Assembly: GCF_015265455.1 (NCBI RefSeq) | Contig: NZ_CP054492.1 | Span: 2,294,001-2,358,000 of the forward strand | Direction: 5' to 3' | Length of the DNA stretch: 64,000 nucleotides | Source of the DNA: Candidatus Sulfurimonas baltica | GTDB taxonomy: Bacteria > Campylobacterota > Campylobacteria > Campylobacterales > Sulfurimonadaceae | Shown here: positions 59,622 through 64,000 of the stretch, one piece after another | Position numbering within the stretch: position 1 is the stretch's first letter | Layout: the number at the start of each line of letters is the position of its first letter | Position numbers and translations under genes: made by a program | The notes under the pieces: model-generated | Told to the model about the DNA's origin: nothing | What the model saw: the letters and a program-made list of their open reading frames with translations, nothing else | The model's database searches: none

Positions 59622-60086
59622 TTATTTGACTGGAACATAAGCAAAACCATTATTTTGAGTATCTATCAGCCCTATCATAGCATTTGGGGTAAGTTCCACA
59701 AAATCGTACATATCTTCTTTTTTGATTGAATGCTTCTCCATGCCGGATTTGCATATTAAGAACTTAACATTATATGTCTCACTCAGTGATTTAACCCTTA
59801 GGGCAAGCTCATTTTGCTCTTTTAAAAGCTCCTTGTCATCTTTATATTCAGAAGATGCTACATCTTTTAAAAAAAATCTATAAGCACCTCCATGTATGAC
59901 CGCTACTACTTCAAGCTCTTTAAACTTGCCCTCATAGTATGCTTTATTTTTTGCTACGCCACTTATGACACTCTGTTTAAACTTTCCTATGTCAGACGTA
60001 GTTACATCAAGAACCAGTTTATATATATCTTCATCAGCTCTAAGTAAACCTAAAAAAATGGTAACTATAATAATAAATTTTTTCAT
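59622..60086 (-). CDS. Periplasmic DsrE-family protein (sulfur locus start)
   Basis: Starting at the Met at 60086, which follows GAGTTG and begins a good signal peptide (MKKFIIIVTIFLGLLRA), this is a 154-residue protein; the open frame extends 14 codons further. The DsrE-like core has IYKLVLDVTTSDIGKFKQSVISGVAKN, KELEVVAVIHGGAYRFFLKD and VKFLICKSGMEKHSIKKEDMY with the candidate active Cys. It is paired with another DsrE protein at 50053-50487, both periplasmic. It lies 13 bp before the cache-like sensor gene. Confidence 0.75.
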   Translation of the reverse strand: MKKFIIIVTIFLGLLRADEDIYKLVLDVTTSDIGKFKQSVISGVAKNKAYYEGKFKELEVVAVIHGGAYRFFLKDVASSEYKDDKELLKEQNELALRVKSLSETYNVKFLICKSGMEKHSIKKEDMYDFVELTPNAMIGLIDTQNNGFAYVPVK

Positions 60087-60151
60087 TTTCAACTCTTTAA
60101 TATAAAATAATTTCAACGAGTATATCAATATAATGTAAAATATATATAAAA

Positions 60152-61363
60152 CTAAAAACTATCGAGTAAAATTACATTTACAAAAGTACCTTCTGACAAA
60201 TTGCCATCTTCTTCGCCAGCAACCATTAAGGCACTTGAATCTAGCAAGTTATTCAGTATTGCCGAACTGCCAACTTTCTTATTTTTAAAATTTACAAAAT
60301 ACTCACCATCTTCTACTACTACATTACAAGCGGTAAACTCTGTTAACTTGCTTCTTTTGTTGAACTCTTCACTAAGTTTTGCCTCTACAGTTTTATAAGC
60401 AGAGTCACGTCCAAGCATTTTAGCTATCAGTGGTAGAACATAAAGAATTGACACTACTGTTGAAGAGTATGCAAAACCTGGAAGTGCTAAAACAAACTTC
60501 TCTGCTCTTTGCGCAACTAAGATATGCTTCCCAGGTTTAATAGCTACACCCTTATAGATTACCTCTGCACCAAGGCGAGGGACAATATCTTTGACAAAAT
60601 CATAATCTCCGACACTCACGCCACCCGTGCTCACCAATATGTCGGCACACGAGAGGGCATTTTCAAATGTTTTCATAATTGAGTCTCTGTCATCACCGAC
60701 CGTTCCAAGCTGAATAACCTCTGCTCCCGCCTGCTCAAAAAGAGCGCAAAGAGTATAGTTGTTTGAGCTTCTTATTTGTGATGGATTGGTGCTGTTGACC
60801 CCAAGATCTAAGATTTCACTCCCTGTTGAGATTACTGCCACTCTGGGTTTAAGTGCAACCTTCACCATTACCTTATTGAGTCCAGCCATAACACCAATCT
60901 GAGCAAAGCCAATCTTTGTACCTTTTTTAATAAGTACGTCTCCGGCTCTATACCCTTCACCAATCGGTCGAACAGATGAGCCAAGAGGGACTTTTTCATC
61001 AATAGTTATTTTTCCGTCATTTACAGTTACATTCTCAATCTGAATAAGTGTGTCTGACCCCCTAGGCATCATAGAACCTGTAAATGTTTTGATGCACTCT
61101 CCACTTTTTACAACTCTTGTCTCAGCATGTCCTGCAGGGTTACTCCCCAGTATGCTTATCTCATCGCTATCTAAATCAGCATGAATAACAGCGTAGCCGT
61201 CCATTGAAGCGGTAGCAAACTGAGGGTCGTTGAACTCTGCAACAATATCTTCTGCTAAAACTCTGCCAAGAGAGCAACTCAGTGGCAAATTTTCATGCCT
61301 AGCTGAATTCACCTCAAGTAAATCCAACATATTTTGGCTTGTTTCGTATGATAATAAACTCAT
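60152..61363 (-). CDS. moeA: Molybdopterin molybdotransferase MoeA
   Basis: A 403-residue enzyme inserting molybdate into adenylated molybdopterin. Landmarks are LGRVLAEDI near the start, FATASMDGYAV, FTGSMMPRGSDTLIQIENV, and the MoCF domain (about 175-320) with VAVISTGSEI, SSNNYTLCAL, STGGVSVGDYDF and ALPGFAYSSTVVS. The last has Phe-Ala for the usual Gly-Asn-Pro, a mild deviation. It overlaps moaE by 4 bp. The SoxCD-type and other molybdenum enzymes would need this cofactor. Confidence 0.93.
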   Translation of the reverse strand: MSLLSYETSQNMLDLLEVNSARHENLPLSCSLGRVLAEDIVAEFNDPQFATASMDGYAVIHADLDSDEISILGSNPAGHAETRVVKSGECIKTFTGSMMPRGSDTLIQIENVTVNDGKITIDEKVPLGSSVRPIGEGYRAGDVLIKKGTKIGFAQIGVMAGLNKVMVKVALKPRVAVISTGSEILDLGVNSTNPSQIRSSNNYTLCALFEQAGAEVIQLGTVGDDRDSIMKTFENALSCADILVSTGGVSVGDYDFVKDIVPRLGAEVIYKGVAIKPGKHILVAQRAEKFVLALPGFAYSSTVVSILYVLPLIAKMLGRDSAYKTVEAKLSEEFNKRSKLTEFTACNVVVEDGEYFVNFKNKKVGSSAILNNLLDSSALMVAGEEDGNLSEGTFVNVILLDSF

Positions 61364-61797
61364 GACAATATTCCACTCCCTTTTATTGCAGTTGATCTCT
61401 CAAGTGCATAAATTCTCTCGCCGTTTTTCAAATCATACTTCCAAATAGGGGCTGATGCTTTAAAATCCTCAACAAATTCATCTATAAACTCTAAAGCAAC
61501 TCTGCGCTTTGGAGAGAAAACTGCCGCGATATAAGATGACTCATGAAGCATAACATCTCCCTTGGAGTGAGCCATTTTTATAATAGCCCCCTTAGCCTCT
61601 GCTTTTTCTTCCCAAGCCTTGAACCAAGAGTTTAAAATAGGCTCATATAAATCAAAACTCAGTCCGTCGATATCATCTTCGCTTCTAACAGTTCCGACAA
61701 AAGGGATATACGCTCCGTAATTACTTGTCGCCTCTTGCTCGTACCACTCTTTTAAAATTGTAGGTACATCCAACGCTCCCTCATACAAATATAACAC
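61360..61797 (-). CDS. moaE: Molybdopterin synthase catalytic subunit MoaE
   Basis: A 145-residue subunit converting precursor Z to molybdopterin with MoaD. Landmarks are GAYIPFVGTVRSEDDIDGLSFDLYEPILNSWF, and a HSKGDVMLHESSYIAAVFSPKRRVALEFIDEFVEDFKASAPIWKYDLKNG-type core, including the conserved Lys residues near the active site. It lies 3 bp after moaD and overlaps moeA by 4 bp. Confidence 0.94.
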   Translation of the reverse strand: MLYLYEGALDVPTILKEWYEQEATSNYGAYIPFVGTVRSEDDIDGLSFDLYEPILNSWFKAWEEKAEAKGAIIKMAHSKGDVMLHESSYIAAVFSPKRRVALEFIDEFVEDFKASAPIWKYDLKNGERIYALERSTAIKGSGILS

Positions 61798-61800
61798 TTG

Positions 61801-62022
61801 TCAACCTCCGCAAACAGGTGGAAGAAGTGAGACTTTATCACCATCTTTTAGTGAAAAGTCGCGGGAACTTACAAGTGTGTCATTTACAGCTACTGCTGAA
61901 TTTTCCAGCCACTTTTGCATATCTTTGTCATCTTGAAGTATATTTGCTAATTCGCTTAAATTTGTTATCTCTAACTCTAAAGGCTCTTTTTGCATTGGTC
62001 CTAAAAATTCCACTCTTACCAA
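61801..62022 (-). CDS. moaD: Molybdopterin synthase sulfur carrier subunit MoaD
   Basis: A 73-residue ubiquitin-like protein ending LLPPVCGG. The C-terminal Gly-Gly becomes a thiocarboxylate that donates sulfur to precursor Z. VAVNDTLVSSRDFSLKDGDKVSLLPPV fits the family. It starts the leftward moaD-moaE-moeA operon, followed by the sulfur locus at a distance of 65 bp past moeA. Confidence 0.92.
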   Translation of the reverse strand: MVRVEFLGPMQKEPLELEITNLSELANILQDDKDMQKWLENSAVAVNDTLVSSRDFSLKDGDKVSLLPPVCGG

Positions 62023-62036
62023 AATATTTCCTTAAT

Positions 62037-62079
62037 TTTATTTCACACCCTCAAGGGGCACCTAGTAAAATGAAATAAA
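62037..62079. promoter_or_regulatory. Inverted repeat between divergent moaD and mqnA
   Basis: TTTATTTCA (62037-62045) and TGAAATAAA (62071-62079) form a perfect 9-bp inverted repeat. Inside is a CCC-TCAA-GGG hairpin (62048-62057). It lies 14 bp upstream of the moaD start. It may be an operator or a folded RNA leader. Confidence 0.35.
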
Positions 62080-62181
62080 CTGCCCACTTTATTTATCCGC
62101 AAAATGATAATTTATTAGTGCGATTATATCAAAATAAGCTAAGGCATGTATAATTTCAACAATATAATTTTGGAGCAAAAT

Positions 62182-62832
62182 GTGGTTTTTGGCAAAATAG
62201 AGTATTTAAATCTTTTACCGTTTCACGTATTTATGAAACAATTCACAAAAAGTAGCCAACAAAGTATCAGTATGCACTATAAACGCGGTGTTCCCTCAAA
62301 AATAAATAAAGATTTTACTTCACGCAGAGTAGACGCCGCTTTTATCTCAAGTATAGGTGCAAAAAAATACTCACATGTAGAGTTGGGAATCATTGCCAAA
62401 AAAGAGGTTTTGAGTGTTTTGGTTATTCCACATGTAGAGAGTGTTAGTGATGCGGCGTCTGCAACTTCGAATGTTTTAGCTAAAGTTTTAAATGTTCGCG
62501 GAGAGGTTATTATAGGTGATAAAGCTCTTAAATATTATCTGCAAAACAAGCCACATGTGGACTTAGCGCAAGAGTGGAACAAAAAATACAATTTACCCTT
62601 TGTCTTCGCACTTTTATGTTTTCATAAAGATAAAAAACTTTACAAAAGCATACAAAAAAATTTCCTAAAACAAAAAATAAAAATTCCGCAATATATCTTA
62701 AAACAGGCATCTCTGCGAACAGATATCTCACAAAAAGAGATATTAAACTACCTAAAATATATATCTTACGAACTTGATGCAAAAGCAAAAAAAGGGCTTA
62801 TGAAATTTTACAAAGAGGCTAAAAACTTTTAG
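62182..62832 (+). CDS. mqnA: Chorismate dehydratase MqnA (futalosine menaquinone pathway)
   Basis: A 216-residue periplasmic-binding-protein-fold enzyme that makes 3-enolpyruvylbenzoate from chorismate. VFGKIEYLNLLPFHVFMK is the family start, with GVPSKINKDFTSRRVDAAFISSIGAKKY following and VIIGDKALKYYLQ and DLAQEWNKKYNLPFVFALL later. I start at GTG 62182 because GGAG at 62172-62175 lies 6 nt upstream; the open frame extends to an ATG at 62146 without such a site. It is shorter than typical MqnA (about 270). Menaquinone serves anaerobic respiration. Confidence 0.85.
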   Translation: MVFGKIEYLNLLPFHVFMKQFTKSSQQSISMHYKRGVPSKINKDFTSRRVDAAFISSIGAKKYSHVELGIIAKKEVLSVLVIPHVESVSDAASATSNVLAKVLNVRGEVIIGDKALKYYLQNKPHVDLAQEWNKKYNLPFVFALLCFHKDKKLYKSIQKNFLKQKIKIPQYILKQASLRTDISQKEILNYLKYISYELDAKAKKGLMKFYKEAKNF

Positions 62833-62833
62833 A

Positions 62834-64000
62834 CTACTGATATGAAATTATAAATTTCTTCGTCTCTTCACTAGGTATTGGTTTTGAGTAGAGGTACCCC
62901 TGAATTTCAACACAACCATTTTCATACATAAACTCCTTTTGCTCTTTTGTCTCAACACCTTCGGCAATCACCTTCATATTAAGGTTTTTTGCCAGAGCAA
63001 TAATTGTTTTAACTAAAACAACATCATCTTTATCACCGGGAATTCCCCTTGTGAATGATTGATCTATTTTCAATTTACTGACAGGCAAGCGTTTTAAATA
63101 AGAGAGCGAAGAGTAACCTGTTCCAAAATCATCAATTGATATTTCTATGCCCAACTCTTTTAGTATATTTAACTTTTTAATTGACACCTCAGGATTTGTC
63201 ATTAAATCACTTTCAGTTATTTCAAATGATAAATATTTTTTGTCTATGCATCCGCAATCATCTATTATTGTCTGAATGGCTTGTATAAAATCGTCCTGAT
63301 GTAGTTGTTTCATTGCAAGATTTAAAGATAGCTTCCCCGGATTTAAACCCTCTTTATACCATTGTGCTACCTGAGCTATTGCCATTTTCATGACCAACCT
63401 GTCAAGCTCGACAATCATACCTGTCTCTTCAGCCAAGGGGATAAACTTGAATGGTGGAATAAGCCCTTGTGTCGGGTGTTCCCATCTAACCAAAGCCTCT
63501 AGTCCAATCAAGACATCTTTATCGTTTGAGGTATCAATTTGTGGCTGATAGTAGACCACAAACTCTTCATTCGCTATTGCTTTTCTTAAATCACTTTGCA
63601 TAAGAACTTTACTCATAGCAATTAGTGTCATCTCAGGAGAATAGAATTGAAAATTATTTCTCCCCTCCTCTTTTGCTTTATACATAGCACTGTCAGAATA
63701 CTTTTGTAAATCATGTATATCACCAGAGTCTTTAGGATACATGCTAATCCCTATGCTAGCTGATATATATAGAGTATGCTTCCCAATAAATATTGGCTGT
63801 TTTGCACCTTGAATAATATTCTCTGCCAATTCATAAACTGCCTCTAAGGATTGTACATTTTCTAACACTACTGAAAATTCATCTCCTCCAAATCTAGCCA
63901 ATGTATCATCTTCATGAATTATATTTTGAAGTCTGCTGCTAAATATTTTTAAAACTTGGTCTCCAATTTTATGTCCCAATGTATCATTGATCTGCTTAAA
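62834..64000 (-). CDS. GGDEF-EAL signalling protein, N-terminus outside window
   Basis: The minus-strand frame is open to the right edge (FKQINDTLGHKIGDQVLK), so upstream sensor domains are missing. The GGDEF domain has RFGGDEF intact, but HEDD precedes it in place of the RxxD inhibitory site. The EAL domain (about 125-375 of the visible part) has YYQPQI, GLEALVRW (EAL), ESDLM, DDFGTGYSSLSYLKRLPVSKLKID and AEGVET, all residues for phosphodiesterase catalysis. Both making and degrading c-di-GMP are therefore possible. It ends 1 bp from the mqnA stop, convergent. Confidence 0.9.
   Translation of the reverse strand, partial: FKQINDTLGHKIGDQVLKIFSSRLQNIIHEDDTLARFGGDEFSVVLENVQSLEAVYELAENIIQGAKQPIFIGKHTLYISASIGISMYPKDSGDIHDLQKYSDSAMYKAKEEGRNNFQFYSPEMTLIAMSKVLMQSDLRKAIANEEFVVYYQPQIDTSNDKDVLIGLEALVRWEHPTQGLIPPFKFIPLAEETGMIVELDRLVMKMAIAQVAQWYKEGLNPGKLSLNLAMKQLHQDDFIQAIQTIIDDCGCIDKKYLSFEITESDLMTNPEVSIKKLNILKELGIEISIDDFGTGYSSLSYLKRLPVSKLKIDQSFTRGIPGDKDDVVLVKTIIALAKNLNMKVIAEGVETKEQKEFMYENGCVEIQGYLYSKPIPSEETKKFIISYQ

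Noticed and set aside
62023-62181. Moco or other known riboswitch before moaD
   Set aside because: The region is short and I could not match the multi-helix Moco consensus. Only a simple inverted repeat is visible, reported separately.

Overview
The window is AT-rich, roughly two-thirds A+T by eye. It reads as the chromosome of a Campylobacterota bacterium, most like a Sulfurimonas-type sulfur-oxidising chemolithotroph. The basis for this is a soxX-Y-Z-A-B thiosulfate oxidation cluster, a futalosine-type menaquinone gene (mqnA), a ribosomal superoperon without rpmD (L30), zinc-type S14 and L36, and local gene orders (panD/ybaB/PDZ protein; rpsJ/ATPase/rnhB) that resemble Helicobacter. The genus is an inference from gene content; no search was run.

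Layout: 1-1190 holds a gene fragment running off the left edge, an AT-rich gap and a 5'-truncated yaaA remnant. 1.2-10.9 kb carries mixed housekeeping and accessory genes: a SixA-like phosphatase, a SpoU methylase, a FISUMP-PKD-FISUMP surface protein with a thioredoxin, an AEC transporter, a REC-REC-PAS-GGDEF cyclase, SelO, a SagB-like oxidoreductase and a DUF3144 protein. 10.9-19.5 kb is a leftward run: tkt, ispA, a PDZ protein, ybaB, panD, a 2Fe-2S ferredoxin, murE, a TPR-like gene, nfu and an aldo/keto reductase. 19.5-22.7 kb is the alpha operon (rpmJ-rpsM-rpsK-rpsD-rpoA-rplQ). 22.7-36.5 kb is a 14-kb mixed block: SPL radical SAM, Bax-like glucosaminidase, arsR-arsC-arsB, a WKWDS-repeat peptide, a winged-helix/HipA kinase, pyk, cvfB, an acyltransferase, trpB, an MFS transporter, a MagIII-like glycosylase and chorismate mutase. 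36.5-47.2 kb is the S10-spc superoperon from rpsJ down to secY-map-infA. The mixed block therefore separates infA from rpmJ, which are neighbours in several relatives.

47.3-49.1 kb has an ATPase and rnhB. 49.1-60.1 kb is a long leftward sulfur locus. It starts with a periplasmic DsrE protein, then a membrane-anchored sensor, an OmpR-type regulator and a histidine kinase. SoxXYZAB, an OprD-type porin, a periplasmic thioredoxin, a second DsrE protein and a DUF302 protein follow. Together these could sense, import, oxidise and redox-service reduced sulfur compounds in the periplasm. 60.1-64 kb has moaD-moaE-moeA (molybdopterin), mqnA, and a GGDEF-EAL protein running off the right edge.

Beyond genes, the palindrome CTACATGTAG occurs exactly 12 times, half of them between genes and twice as inverted pairs between convergent genes. 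Two spacers (15.1 and 22.5 kb) share a conserved three-stem fold. Tandem operator-like repeats precede the HipA gene, and a perfect 12-bp inverted repeat precedes arsR. No rRNA, tRNA, CRISPR array, transposase or phage gene was recognised.
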